Source: Metellina segmentata
Lineage: Eukaryota; Arthropoda; Arachnida; Araneae; Tetragnathidae
DNA length: 64,000 nucleotides
Direction of reading: 5' to 3'
Assembly (NCBI GenBank): GCA_947359465.1
Contig: OX375872.1
Location: 9,742,137-9,806,136, forward strand
The notes under the pieces were generated by a model. The model saw only the letters and a list, made by a program, of their open reading frames with translations. It was not told where the DNA came from and ran no database searches. This document shows, one piece after another, positions 30,333-42,699 of this stretch (within the stretch, counting starts at the first letter, position 1; each line of letters begins with the position of its first letter). Position numbers and translations under genes: made by a program.

Positions 30333-30977
30333 TAGGGATGCGACTTCGATGTTTTTAAAAAACATCGAAGTTTTTAACATCGATGTATTGCAGTCGATGT
30401 TTTTGTAACATCGATGTTTATACTTGACGATGTTTTTACGTTGTCGATGTTTTATTTTTAAATGAAAAAAGTACCTTTACAAAAATCTCAAAAATAACCA
30501 AGTAGCATAATTTTCATAATTAGCAAATTCAACATACATTTAGACCAAAGTGGCCAAGGGTGAAGGGTCTGAAAAGTAGTATCGATGTCGATGTTTTCAA
30601 AACATTGATGTTGTATAAAAAGCATCGATGTATTGGAGCCGATGTCGCATCACTAGTTGCTAAACCAGTTTTAAGAAATGGGGAAAAAAGTTTAAATACA
30701 CTGAATTTTAAAAACATCGATGGTTTTGGTGCGATGTATTATTAACATTGATGTTTTAATTTTTAGCATCGAAGTTTCAAAACATCAATGTTTTGAAAAC
30801 GATGTAGCATCACTAGTTGCTAAACCAGTTTTAAGAAATGGGGGAAAAAAGATTAAATGCACTGAATTTTAAAAACATCGATGTTTTTGGGGCGATGTCA
30901 TCAACATCGGGGCAAGTCATCAACATCGATGTTTTAATTTTGAACATCGATGTTTTGCTGTCGATGGCGCATCACTA
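30333..30977. mobile_element. hAT-type MITE, expanded copy, perfect 8-bp TSD
   Basis: The 645-bp element starts TAGGGATGCGACTTCGATG and ends TCGATGGCGCATCACTA. CTACCTAC flanks both sides (30325-30332 and 30978-30985). It is about twice as long as the copy at 17055 because a block with ATCACTAGTTGCTAAACCAG and ACTGAATTTTAAAAACATCG is repeated. Confidence 0.85.
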
Positions 30978-31112
30978 CTACCTACCTGCTTACCTTTATT
31001 AGGTTGTCTGAAAACTTTGCATCAACACATAAAGTCTCGTGACTCAAAGTTTTAGCGCAGGTAAGACTGATATTTTAATTAACATAACACCCGAGCAACA
31101 CAACATTGGTGA

Positions 31113-31183
31113 CTGTTGTTAGGTAGGTATTTTAATGAACATCGCACTGGAGGAACTCAACGGGTTATTTATTGGTGGTAGTC
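31113..31183 (-). repeat. SINE tail fragment
   Basis: Minus-strand tail with plus-strand GGTAGGTATTTTAATGAAC and GGAGGAACTCAACGGGTTAT; no body or head. Confidence 0.5.
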
Positions 31184-31717
31184 CAACTGCAAGTAATCCT
31201 GTACCTGATGCCGGGTACATTTCCCCCTTCTGTGTCAGTCAATTTTCCTTGTCTGTCTTGAATGTCGATTAGTAGACATTGTCTTGTGCAATTTAGCCAA
31301 ATCGTCAAACCATCCCAAATAGTCACCCTTTTTTAGGTTGTCTCAAAAACGGACGAATTGAAACCTTTTAACTGTTCTGGCCACTGGACTGACAAGTCAT
31401 TGGAGTAGAAACTAAAGATAGCGATTGGGGGTCTCTAAATTTAAGCCTTCAATTTCAGAGTCCACATCCACAAGAGTAACTAACTACAGAGCTAACTGCT
31501 AGTGAGTAAAGATTGAAATTGAATAGAGTAATTTCCTATAGAAATATGCAAATATGTTTAGATCAAAATCGAAGCACTGAAATAGCAATCGCTTTATTAT
31601 ACATCTCTAAATATATCAGGTTGAGTAAAACGTTTTCCCGACAAGTGTTTTTTTAAATGATAAATACATACGAAAACAGCAAAGCTAATGAGGATAGTTC
31701 AAATCTACAATAATCTG

Positions 31718-33655
31718 TCAACGTTTTGGCAACTTTTCAATCCCTTTTGCGAAGAACTGTGGCATGCGCGAGTCCAGAAAGAGATCGACCTCATTTCTGA
31801 CCTCCTCATTTGAATTGAAGATTGCACCATCTAGATGCAGCTGCAGATGTGAAAACAGATAGAAATCCGAAGGGGCCATGTCTGGGCTGTATGGTGGATG
31901 TTGCATAAAATCCCACTCCAGCTTGTATAGCGTCCAGCCGGTCATAGTACTAACATGTGGCCGGGCGTTATCTTGATGAAAGAAAATCATCTTTCTTCTG
32001 AACTCGTTTCTTCGTTTTTCGCGAATGGTATCACGAACTTCAATTAGCCCATGTTGCTGTATATTGCACTTTTGATAGTCTGTCCGCTTTTCAGGTACTC
32101 GTTGTATATAATTCCGCGACAATCCCACGAGATACAGAGAAGCACCTTCTTGTTAGGGGTCGTCTTGTAACCGAGTCTGCTGACTCCCCAGCTGCTGACC
32201 ACCTTTACGGCTTGTATTGTTGTAGTACACCCATTTTTCATCACAGGTCACAATTCTGGCCCAAATTTTTTCTTTCCTTTGATCTCTGAGCAGAACCAAA
32301 CAGGCCGCTTTTCTCTCGCGTTTTTCTTCAGCAGTTCAATTCGTGAGGCACCCAGCGGTTGAACTTAAACGTTAGATTTATGCGTTTCAGAGCATTAACT
32401 ACTGTTTTTTGGCAAACGTCAAGCTCTAACGCAATAGTTCGTGTTGAAACATATCTGTCTTTAATAATGATTTTAAGGGCACTGGGAAGTCACAATTCTT
32501 CAAAAAATCGAATTTTTGATTTCAATTGCATTTAATAGAGGGCACCAATACGAATCGATTGATGTATCACTTATTACGTAAAATGCATTTTAAGTTACTA
32601 AAATTTAATTTTGAAATTATCCTTTTTGGTTTCGGTTTCAGGTTTGAAGTTTCGATTTTGCCGACAATGAATTATATTTTTTTAAATATTTTATATTTTT
32701 AGTATATTTTTGTATAAATATACATTTTAATCGATTGGTAACAGGTTTAACTGCGACTGTTATTATATTTAACCGCAAATTTTGTTTACTTGGGCTTTGG
32801 AAAGTTCTTATCGATAAAGTAAGGAGATGCTACTTTGTAGTTTTTTGTCGTTTTCTCAAAATGATAAATTTTTATCTTCAGGTGCGCTCTGTGAAAAAAC
32901 TATTAAAGCTATCAGTCTGAAATTTTGCATACACATGTATTTATATTAGGCAATTATGTTAAAATATAAACTATTGACGAAATATGAATATAATTTTTTT
33001 TAATGGGTGATTAGTAGGTATAAAATCACAAAATTTTCATAAACTGATTTAAATTGTGCCTAAAAATTTTTTTCCTGGTTATTTTCAACAAAAAATACCC
33101 CTCCCCCCCCTTTAATGAATTCAAAAACATTTCTAATGATAGGGAAAAAAGTTGCAACTCAATATATATTAAAGTTTTTTTACAGAGCGCACCCAAAGTG
33201 AACTCACTGTATTGAATTTTTTTTCACCGAGTTCTATATAAATGCTCTCTACAAAATATTTTACTTTTAAAATTTTTATTTTTTAGCTTGAATTAGTTTT
33301 AAAAGGCATTACAAACATGTGTACAAAAATTTATAATGATACTTATAATAGCTTAAATTTTATATGCATTCGAATATTGGTCACATTTTCAGGATTTCTG
33401 GCCTTTGATAACTTCCCGGTGCCCTAAACTGCTCACAATCAACTTGAATAGGGCGGCCAGAACGTGGTTCATCTTCAATGTCGAAATTTCCAGCTTTAAA
33501 CTTCCGAAACCAAACTTTGACTGTATCATAAGAAACAGTATTGATGCCTGGACTTTCACACATTTTTTAGTGGCATTCAGTCGCACTGAGTTTGTTACGG
33601 AACTCATAGCACATAATCGTTCTGATCTGTTGACGTGATAGTTCCATTTTAAACA
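31718..33655 (-). pseudogene. mariner transposase relic, split and frameshifted
   Basis: The N-terminal part (about 33655-33410) shows the helix-turn-helix region with KVWFRKFKAGNFDIEDEPR and GRP. Beyond the insertion, 32475-31718 carries a CDEKWVYYN segment, SWDCRGIIYNEYLKSG, HQDNARPHVS and YSPDMAPSDFYLF. Those supply all three catalytic acids of the mariner DD34D triad, but in different frames and with stops, so the gene is dead. Confidence 0.8.
32477..33424. mobile_element. 948-bp inverted-repeat element inserted in the mariner gene
   Basis: The ends are GGGCACTGGGAAGT (32477-32490) and ACTTCCCGGTGCCC (33411-33424), an inverted pair with one mismatch. TTAA precedes and TAAA follows, suggesting a decayed TTAA duplication. 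The interior is AT-rich without a gene. Confidence 0.65.
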
Positions 33656-34198
33656 CTTTTTTGAGGCACAAGATGATAACTTTTTAACAAACAAATTACG
33701 CAGTCGTGTGGTTCTAATTTTCAGCTTTCGAATCCAAAAACCCATTTGTGGAAAGGCCAAAAACCACAGAACTAGGAAACTGAACCATTTTGATCAGTCA
33801 ACAAATTTGTCAAGAGGTGCCAGCACACAGTTCAGTGCCCTTGGATGATGGTACGTATTTAAAATTCGAAATATGGATATTTATCGATAATGTAAGGGAC
33901 TGCAACCAAAGTGTTTAGATTTTGATATAAAACATTTGTAAATTTCTGTAAGACATTGATTCCTTCACTTTCAGTCCCTACTCACGAGTAGTTAGCTCTG
34001 TAGTTACCTATGTGGATGTGAATTTGAATATTTACACGTATAATCAGAAATAAATTATGTTTTGTTTCTACTCCAGGTGACTTTTGTCAGTACCGTGAAT
34101 AGAATTCTCTACCAAACTCACGAATCTTCAAAATTGTCGTTTCTACCAGAAGCATTTTCAAAGTTTTGATGGCTTAGGAACAAAATCAACTCGAATGG

Positions 34199-34519
34199 GC
34201 TGACCAACCGGGTGGGTAATGTGTTAGCCTCTAGATCGGAAAGTTCCTGGTTCGAATCCGGGTCAGTGCATGGGTATTTGTAAGCGTATGGTATAGAGGC
34301 AGCTGATGCACCTCAAATCTATCGTGGCAGAAAGTCCTCACGTATGGTTGGTGTGATAGTTTGGAGAGTGGGGTCAGTTTAGGTGTTGCCTCGTCATCTG
34401 ACCGTCGTTACAAATTACGTGGTGTCGTCCTCGGATCTTTCCCTTTGGGGATTGATTCCGGACCGTCATCAATAGCCTGTTTTGTTGCTCTAGTACGACG
34501 TTAATTAAAATTACCTTAC
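34199..34519 (+). repeat. SINE copy, head type B
   Basis: Head with CCTGGTTCGAATCCGGGTC, body and tail are present; the A-box region is partly altered. Confidence 0.75.
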
Positions 34520-34629
34520 CGACTTAAATGCCAATGTTTTCTCATAAAAATCGGCATTTCCACTAAGAGTCATAATGCGTGGCTTTGTCATTGCATAGAA
34601 CAAGAAATGATGACTCGAAAATTTCAGTT

Positions 34630-34929
34630 AGGTAGTTATTTAATTAACGTATTCACTGGAGTAATACAACGAGCTATTGGCGACGCTACAGGATCAAACC
34701 CGAAGGGATAGATTCGTGGACAACACCACGTCATTTCGAACCACGGTCAGATGACGAGGCAACACCTGAGCTGGCACTGCACTCTCCAAGCTTTCACACC
34801 ACGATAACGTGAGGGCATCTGAGACCACGACAGATTTAACGTACCCCCCTGTACACGACGGTTTTGTGTTGAATAGTAACCCTCCGGTTGGTAATCCAAT
34901 GCTCTTTCAACGGGACTACCGTTGCCCTA
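34630..34929 (-). repeat. SINE copy, head type A
   Basis: The whole element is readable on the minus strand from the tail at 34630 to a type A head near 34929. Confidence 0.75.
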
Positions 34930-35415
34930 ATTTCAGTTGGATGCAAAAATGCAGCCTTTGGTGTGGTAGTAACGATATCTAACAAATTTCCGATTGGTCC
35001 GGAGAGAGACTGAGGATCACACAAATATATTGAACCATCATCACGCTCTCTATTAGTTTTTCCATCAGCTTCCGTTTTTTGTCTTCCATTAGTTTCCTTA
35101 AATGTGTTTGAATTCGATAAACAAATAAAGCAGCGTTGTTTACATCCGAAAGCGGAATTGAAATGTATCCAGTCGGAAGCTGGTAATTTGTTGGTTAATT
35201 GAAAAGAAATTGGAGGAAAACGACCTGTCTATCGGAGGCTACAGGAGGCTGTGTGGACCAGATGATAACGCATCGTTTCCTCTGCACCGCATATCCTCTT
35301 GCCTTGCATGCCAACTACCTGAAGTTCCCATTATTCGATGGCGATACACTTTCTTCCTCTTTTCCTCCATTCTTTAGAGCAGATTAGAAAATATTCTACT
35401 ATTTCCCTGCAACTA

Positions 35416-36071
35416 TTTGCCATGGTATGAGAGACGACCAGGAAAAGAAACCGACCAAATGTTGGCATTTTTGTTGACTCATGCTACAATGAGGCAATTA
35501 GATCCAATTGCTGAACATCGATTTCGAAGTGCCAAATTGACATTCATCCCATTATGCCCCCAGTGGCCGACATATCACACTGCCATGGATCCTCAGCCAC
35601 TATGATGTTCATTAATTTGCAAATGGCTTAGCTGAGGCCGGTACTGAATTACCCAACGGTATCCTCTCATTGAAAACCATACAGTAAAAATTATGCTATA
35701 TTTTATTGATTCAATGCAACAATTTTTGGTTGATGTTCCCATGATCCAAGAAGATATCAGGGAAAGAAACAAACCTAATATTGTTATTTTTACTGACTCT
35801 CAAGCCACAGTCAAGACAATAACATCTACCTCTTGTAGTTTCTGAACATCTGATTCCCAGGGACCAAATTGAACTTTATTCGAATGTGGCCAGTGACCGA
35901 CATATCACGCTGCAGTGGATCCCCATCCACTATGGTGTTTATGGAAATGAATTGGCAGATGGCTCAGCTAAGGCAGGTTGTGGATTACCCCAGCCATGTC
36001 CTTCCACTGTATACCATAGATTAAAAAGGATTATAAATACGAAAATCCAACATTTCCGAATTAATCTTTAG
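35416..36071 (+). pseudogene. LINE RNase H relic, partly duplicated
   Basis: IVIFTDSQATVKTIT (from about 35,778) and ITLQWIPIHYGVYGNELADG (from about 35,907) are the catalytic segments of the RNase H domain of non-LTR retrotransposons. A second, worse copy of the same region (PQWPTYHTAMDPQP) lies upstream near 35,560. Stops and frame changes separate the pieces, and no reverse transcriptase is seen. Confidence 0.7.
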
Positions 36072-36186
36072 AAACATACAACTAAAGATGAATATTGGAA
36101 GTCTGTAAAGGTCTCAGTTGTTCAGATCTATCGAGAGTTACAGGATTCACTTATTTTCGCGTTCTCACTAGACATGGCTGCTTACA

Positions 36187-36492
36187 AAATCATTTGTACC
36201 GAATTGCCTTGTCAAACTCTATAACATGTCCTCTGAATGGCCTTTCATACACGACTGCTTATAAAATCCTCTGTACCAAAATGGCTCGTCAAACCCTATA
36301 ACTTGTCCTCTGTGTGGCCATTCAGATAAGACTGCTTAGTAAATCATTTGTACCGAATTGCCTTGTCAAACTCTATAACATGTCCTCTGAATGGCCTTTC
36401 ATACACGACTGCTTATAAAATCCTCTGTACCAAAATGGCTCGTCAAACCCTATAACTTGTCCTCTGTGTGGCCATTCAGATAAGACTGCTTA
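36187..36492 (+). repeat. Tandem duplication, 2 x about 153 bp
   Basis: The block starting AAATCATTTGTACCGAATTG occurs at 36187 and again at about 36340, nearly identical, including CCATTCAGATAAGACTGCTTA at the end. It is in the 3' part of the LINE relic. Confidence 0.8.
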
Positions 36493-36952
36493 TTCCAAAC
36501 TCTATAACATATCCTCATTTCAGACGAATCTGTTTACAAAATCATCTGTACCGAATTGCCTTGTGAAACTCTATATCTGTGTGGCCTTTCAGACATGAGA
36601 GAAATCAACTCAATAGTTTCCCTATGATCTTACTGACGTTGCATTGAATAGTACTTTTGATAGAGTTACATATTTTAACTCTGCTTCTAGCTGTAGTGGT
36701 CTGCCAGGCAGACTTATGGACAGAAGGATAAAAAAACTTGTCATACTTTGGGAAACACTTTTCAAGAGATCGAGGGGCCGTTCCTTAGGCATTAACTGCA
36801 TTCGTTCTACCTCTACAAGTCGCCCAACTCTTTTGCAAAAACTATTTTATTTTCTAAAAGAACTCAAGCCATACTACACTACTCGGAGATCTCAGAGGGT
36901 TCAAAGCAATGCTCATTAAACAATACGCATTGAAGTAAACTGTTGGTGCGTA

Positions 36953-37395
36953 GGTATTTGAATTCACTGGAACAACGCAGCGGGCAATTGGCGACGGTAC
37001 GGGATCAATTCCTTGAGGGAAAGATAAGAGGATAACACGGTTAGATGACGATGGGGTGATAACGATACATAAATTTTGGAATGGACCATTTTTTTCCTCC
37101 TGGTTCCTTAAATACCGTTACGTTAAATTGTGTTTCATGATTTTCCCATTCCAGACGTTGGGTTGGTGTGGAAGTTTGCAGAGTGGGGTGCCATCTCAGA
37201 TGTTGCCCTGTCATCTGACCGCGGTTCAAAATTACGTGGTGTTGTCTTCGGATCTTTCTCTTAGGGGATTGATCCCGGACCGTCGCCAATAGCCCGTTCT
37301 GTTGCTCTAGTACGACGATAGTTAAAATTACCTTACCCATTCAAGACTCTTCACCAATAGTCCGTTGTGTTGCTCTAGTGTGACGTTAATTAAAA
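36953..37395. repeat. SINE fragments in opposite orientations
   Basis: A minus-strand tail (36953-37048) is followed by a plus-strand body and tail (37153-37338) and an extra plus-strand tail (37346-37395). Confidence 0.6.
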
Positions 37396-37526
37396 AATAC
37401 CACCCATTCCAGACTCGATGAATTCAAATCTATATATTTACCAGAGATTTTCGAAACTTCGATTTGCTCTGATATCACTACTTGAGCCATCTTGATGACT
37501 TTTCATTGCAAAATTCTACCTGTCAG

Positions 37527-37817
37527 GGGGCCGTGATAGCCCGGTTGGGAAAGTAACGAAGTAGAAATCGCAGGATTGCGAGTTCAAATTCAACCGTCGT
37601 GTACAGAGGGTACTGGTGCATGTTAAATCTGTTGTGGCCTCAAATGTCCTCACGTTGGCGAGGTGTGGAAATTTGGAGAAAGGGGTCAGGTGTTGCCTCG
37701 TCATCTGACATTGGTTCAAAATTATGTGGTGTTGTCCTTCCCTTAGGGAATTGATCCCAGACTGTCATCAATAACCCGTTGTGTTGCTCCAATTGTGTTG
37801 CTTAATTTCAAATACCT
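37527..37817 (+). repeat. SINE copy, head type A
   Basis: The GTGATAGCCCGGTTGGGAAA head, GATTGCGAGTTCAAATTC B-box region, body and tail are present. Confidence 0.7.
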
Positions 37818-38210
37818 ATTCTTGTCGATTCCTAAATGGGTGCATTTCTCTCTTGTCTACTTTTCTTCATCACTTGATGTTGTCTGTGTTGGGTACAGAG
37901 TATGGTTAAATATGCGACACATTGCAATTGGGCATGTGGGTTGCATTCATCTCACAAAATTCCAACCATTTCAAAAAGAGTCGGGCTTTTATAATCTTGA
38001 AAAAGTGTTATTGGTATTGTGTTATAGGTATTTAGACTTTGGTATTGAATTAGTCCCTGTGTGTAAGAAAGTTAAAAAATGGGTAATGGTAATTTTAGTT
38101 AACGTCGTACTAGAGCAACACAACGGTTAAAAAATGGGAACTTTATGCTGTGAAATTTTTTTTATCGATCTGCATTTATGTGCCTAGCCGTGCTCTTCTG
38201 GCCTCGAAAG

Positions 38211-38541
38211 GCCGACCAACCGGTATAGTGGTTAAGGTGTTAGCCTCTAGACCGGAAGGTTCCTGGTTCGAATCCGGGTTCGGGTATGGATGTTTGTAAA
38301 CGTATGGTGTAGATGCGGCTGGTGCACCTTAAATCTGTCGTGGCCGAAAGTACTCACGTTGGGTTGTCGTGGAAGTTTGGAGAGTGGGGTGCCAGCTCAG
38401 GTGTTGCTTCGTCATCTGACCGTGGTTCAAAATTACGAGGTGTTGTCCTCGGATCTTTCCCTTAAGGGACTGATCCCGGACCGTCGTCAATAGCCCGTTG
38501 TGTTGCTCTAGTACGACGTTAACTAAAATTACCATTACCCT
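38211..38541 (+). repeat. SINE copy, head type B, full length, with duplicated tail
   Basis: This is a complete copy with box A, box B and body. The last 67 bases are repeated directly after it (38542-38608). Confidence 0.8.
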
Positions 38542-39091
38542 TAAGGGACTGATCCCGGACCGTCGTCAATAGCCCGTTGTGTTGCTCTAGTACGACGTTA
38601 ACTAAAGTTATCAATCTGGCCTCGAAAGAAAAATCGAAAATTCTACACGAAAAACAACGATTTTAAACATAATTTAAAAGAAAATGTTTTGAGTTTTTAC
38701 CAATGATAGTGTAAAAGTTGAAGTAATAAATTAACTTTGCTCAGCATAAAAAAATGCCATGATCTTCATTAATACCTAGACTTGAAGTCGTCAAGAGCCG
38801 TTGTGTTGCACTAGTACTACGTTAATAAAAAAATAAAAAAAAACACAATACTTAGACTTGAAATAATTGAAAGTTACAATTTTTTTTAAGTCTCACATTT
38901 TAACAGTTATGAGTTTCACTACTTATCATCTTAAACTCACATAAAAATCTTTAAAAAATCGCTAAAATCCCAATAGCTAGTGTGTTAAGATGTTAGTTAG
39001 AAAAACAAAATTTTTAGTTTTTTCTACCAAAAAAGTTGTCTAAGATAGTGCTTGCAAAAAATTCAGTTATTTTCAATATAAAACAGTAAAG

Positions 39092-39419
39092 TAATGGTAA
39101 TTTTAGTTAACGTCGTACTAGAGCAACACAACGGGCTATTGACGACGGTCCGGGATCAGTCCCTTAAGGGAAAGATCCGAGGACAACACCTCGAAATTTT
39201 GAACCACGGTCAGATGACGAAGCAACACCTGAGCTGGCACCCCACTCTCCAAACTTCCACGCCAACCCAACGTGAGGACTTTCAGCCACGACAGATTTAA
39301 GGTGCACCAGCCGCCTCTACACCATACGTTTACAAACATCCATGCCCGAACCCGGATTCGAACCAGGAACCTTCCGATCTAGAGGCTAACACCTTAACCA
39401 CTATACCGGTTGGTCGGCT
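39092..39419 (-). repeat. SINE copy, head type B, full length, inverted to the 38211 copy
   Basis: Nearly identical to the copy at 38211-38541 but in opposite orientation, separated from it by about 550 bases. Confidence 0.8.
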
Positions 39420-39459
39420 CAATATAAAACAGAGCCCTGCAGACCGCTACAAAAGGGTA

Positions 39460-39742
39460 AGTAGGTAGGTTATTTTAACTAACGGGCTATTGGTGATGGT
39501 CCGGGATCAAATCCAAAGGGAAATATCCTTAGACAACACCACTTGATTTTGAACCACGGTCACATGACGAAGTCACACCTGAGCTTGTACTTCCATACCA
39601 TGACAACATGAGGACATTTGAGGTCACGAAACATTTAACCTGCACCAGTCCCCTTTGGACACGACGGTCTTGGGGGTTGGATTGGAACTTTCAAGCCCAG
39701 TTGCTAAGCCGTTACTCCTCCAACCGAGCTACCGCAGCCCCC
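39460..39742 (-). repeat. SINE copy, head type A
   Basis: Complete on the minus strand, with the head (plus-strand CCAACCGAGCTACCGCAGCC) at 39742. Confidence 0.75.
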
Positions 39743-39948
39743 GAATCCATTGGAAGGATTCTGTTAGTACTTACCTTCGAATAGAACCCTTTTAAAAGGT
39801 TCTATTGGTCCTTTGCTTTGAAACTCACACTTTGGAAAGATTGCATTGGTCCAAACTGTTTAGAGGTCCTGCAGGAATGGGGTGCATGTGGGCAGAGTTC
39901 CTGTAATTGTACCGTTTTGAATGCGACTCGTTCTTACATCAACACGAC

Positions 39949-40256
39949 AGGTAATAGTAATTTAAAAAAACGTCTTTCTGGAGCAACACAACATTGGCGA
40001 CGGTCCGGGATCAATTCCCGAAGGGAAAGATTCGAGGACAACTCGACGTCATTTTGAACCACGGTCAGATGACGAGGTAACATCTGAGCTGGAACCTCAC
40101 TCTCCAAACTTCCACACAAATCCAACGTGAATACAACTACGAATTTAAGGCGCACCAGCCAGCCTCTACACCATACGCTTACAAATATCCATGCACTGAC
40201 CCGGATTCGAACCAGGAACCTTCCGATCTATTTGCTAACACCTCAGCCACCAGACT
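39949..40256 (-). repeat. SINE copy, head type B
   Basis: Complete on the minus strand; head region around 40,195-40,256 includes the B-box (plus-strand CCCGGATTCGAACCAGGAAC). Confidence 0.75.
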
Positions 40257-40390
40257 AACACCAATCCAACATGACAGGGTAGAATGCGGACAGACTGTGG
40301 ATACATTTTCAAATGAGCTGGTATATTTTTGGGCTGAAATACTCGAGGGTTTGTCGAATATGTTCAAGATATAATTTTTCAAATAGCAGT

Positions 40391-40713
40391 AAATAGTGGT
40401 TAAGGTGTTAGCCTCTAGAACGGAAGGTTCCTGGTTCGAATCCGGGCCCGGGAATGGATGTTTGTAACCGTATGGTGTAGAGGTGGCTGGTGCACCTTAA
40501 ATCTGTCGTGGCCGAAAGTCCTCACGTGTGGTTGGAGTGGAAGTTTGGAGAGTGGGGTGCCAGCTCAGGTGTTGCTTCGTCATCTGACCATGGTTCAAAA
40601 TTACGAGGTGTTGTCCTCGGGTCTTTCCCTTAAGGGACTGATCCCGGACCGTCGTCAATAGACCGTTGTGTAGCTCTAGTAGGACGTTAACTAAAAATAC
40701 CATTACCATTACC
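40391..40713 (+). repeat. SINE copy, head type B
   Basis: Near full length, with TAGTGGTTAAGGTGTTAGCC and GGTTCGAATCC; the first bases of the head are missing. The tail is ACCATTACC repeats. Confidence 0.75.
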
Positions 40714-41252
40714 ATCAAATAGCAATAAAAGCATGAAAATACGCTAATTTCCGACGCATTACCACTTTGCTTACGGCTTATGATTGCTACATCTAATGAA
40801 CAATTTTTGTCACAAATTTAGAAAACTATATATGATACATAGCATCTCTACATAATATGACTTTTCAAATCACTAAAAAATTTATTTGTCTCTCTGCGGT
40901 CATTTTTGCTCCATGATCGCAACTACTAGGTTTGATTTGTATCTCGTCATTTTTTGCTACATGATGGGTTTGGTTTGTCACTACAGAACATGTGGGCTGA
41001 GCATCGACATTCCAATGAAACAGATAGAGCATGTGGGCGGAGTTGCTGTCGTAAGATCTGAGCGGTAAGTCGCACAGATTTACGAATTGGCCGATTGACT
41101 GTAGAAAGAAATAAGCTCTGACTAGTGTTTTTAATCCCACAAGGCTCTGCTAATGCGATCTATGTGAGATGTTATTGGGATAATTGGAGGCAGGTAACGA
41201 CTGACTAACGAAAAAACCGCCGAGAGTTAAAATCGAGAAAGGAGAGTCACGG

Positions 41253-41700
41253 ACTAAAAAGGCTTTAAAAACCATTTACTTTGATTCTACGAATTTTCAC
41301 AAACGAGCCACTGAGATTTGAGTTCACTTAAAGGAAACCATGGACCAAAAAGGTTTTAAAACAGGCTATTTTCCTTGCAGTTACAAAACTTTCCGACGAA
41401 TCCACTGAGTTTTAAGATTATGTTAAGACAATCGTTGACCCGAAAGGTTTGATAAAGGCTATTTTCTGTTTGCTCTCTTTGGTCCCACAAATTTTTACAA
41501 AGAAGCCACAGAGATTTTTTATGTGGGTAGGACCAAACTTCGGACTTTTTTCAGTAGTAGTAGGATTTTTTCAAACATGGACCAAAAATGTTTGAAAAAA
41601 GTCCACTTGCTTCGATCCCACAAACTTTTACAGAAGGGCGACCGAGGTTTACGTTTATATAAAGGCAACCGGGGACCAAAAATGTTTCAAAAAAGGCTTC
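41253..41700 (+). repeat. Degenerate tandem repeat, about 90-100 bp units
   Basis: Units start with GGACCAAAAA-GTTT, then GGCTATTTTC, CCCACAAA-TTTTACA and GCCAC-GAG blocks, at about 41253, 41342, 41437 and 41581. Confidence 0.55.
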
Positions 41701-42061
41701 CCAAAAGTAATTGTAAACGATAGAGTTCCGACATCGTCCAGATGTTAATGTTTGGTGATTGGGCTGGAGATGAAGAGCCTATCAGTGCGAAGACGGGTCT
41801 ATCCAATGAAGAGCATGCGATGTCAGTTCGAGAGGGATGTGTTATCGGGCTTCCTGTTAGCTCCTCGCTGCTCGGGTGAGAAAAAGACTGTCCTCTCTGC
41901 ATCCATACATCCACCGGCTTGACTGACAGCTGCGATCCCTACAAGGTAAGCGATATTTTGATTCGCAATTAGCCATTCGTTTGTGTGCGATAGGAAATGA
42001 ATACTCGAACTCGTGGGTTTGGATCAATTCTCCTACATTTAGTAAGGATTTATTCTAGCAG

Positions 42062-42271
42062 TTAGAGATTGGAAGAGCAACGGACTAGCAACAGGAGGGT
42101 TTTGAATCCAACCAAAGACTGCTGGCGTGGTGTGGGGTTCCAGCTCAGGTGTGACCCCGTCATCTGACAGTGGTTCAAAATTACAAGGTGTTATCTTTCC
42201 CTTTGAGGGTTGATCCCGGACCGTCTTACCAATAGTCTGTTGTATTGCTCCAGTGAAGGTATTTTTAATTC
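42062..42271 (+). repeat. SINE copy, head type A, internally shortened
   Basis: Contains GGAAGAGCAACGGACTAGCA, GTTTTGAATCC, a shortened body and the tail. Confidence 0.65.
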
Positions 42272-42527
42272 AAGTCATACTGAAAGTCATACTGAAGCAA
42301 CACTAATCTGTGTTACTCTTCTAATTTCCTTAATACTGATAAAGTACCTACGGAAGTTCTCAATACCGGTTTTGAGTGGCGATGGGTTGCGAGCTCGAAA
42401 CAACCCTCTTGATGATTTGTGTCGAGAACTGTCCTGTAGTAGCCAGCCTCTGTCCACCACTTCTAGCAGAGGTAATTTTCTTTTCCTTGTTGGATCTCCA
42501 TTCCTCTTATAATATGGCCGTGACGAG

Positions 42528-42699
42528 GGATGTGGAAGCTTGGAGAATGGGGTCCTAGCTCAGGTGTTGGCCTCGCCATTTGACTGGTTCAAATTGACGA
42601 GGTGGTGTCCTCGGAGCTTTCGCCGCGAGATGGATCCCGGATCATCATCAATAGTCCGTAATGATCTACCAGTACGATGGGATTCAACTACCTACTTAG
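42528..42699 (+). repeat. SINE 3' fragment
   Basis: Body from GTGGAAGCTTGGAGAATGG and a degraded tail ending in CAACTACCTACTT. Confidence 0.6.

Larger units (their letters stand above)
31459..34022 (-). mobile_element. mariner element with long terminal inverted repeats, interrupted
   Basis: Sequence from about 31459 (TCCACATCCACA, CTACAGAGCTAACT) recurs inverted at about 33895-34022, with similarity continuing about 130-150 bases inward. Between them lies a decayed mariner transposase on the minus strand, itself split by an insertion at 32477-33424. Exact ends are uncertain by some bases. Confidence 0.65.

Noticed and set aside
13773..40713. True tRNA genes
   Set aside because: The B-box sequences belong to SINE heads followed by the shared body; the cloverleaf is degraded in the copies.
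38290..40718. Family of similar 67-73 codon frames on both strands
   Set aside because: They recur because they lie in copies of the same SINE; the frames are not conserved as protein.
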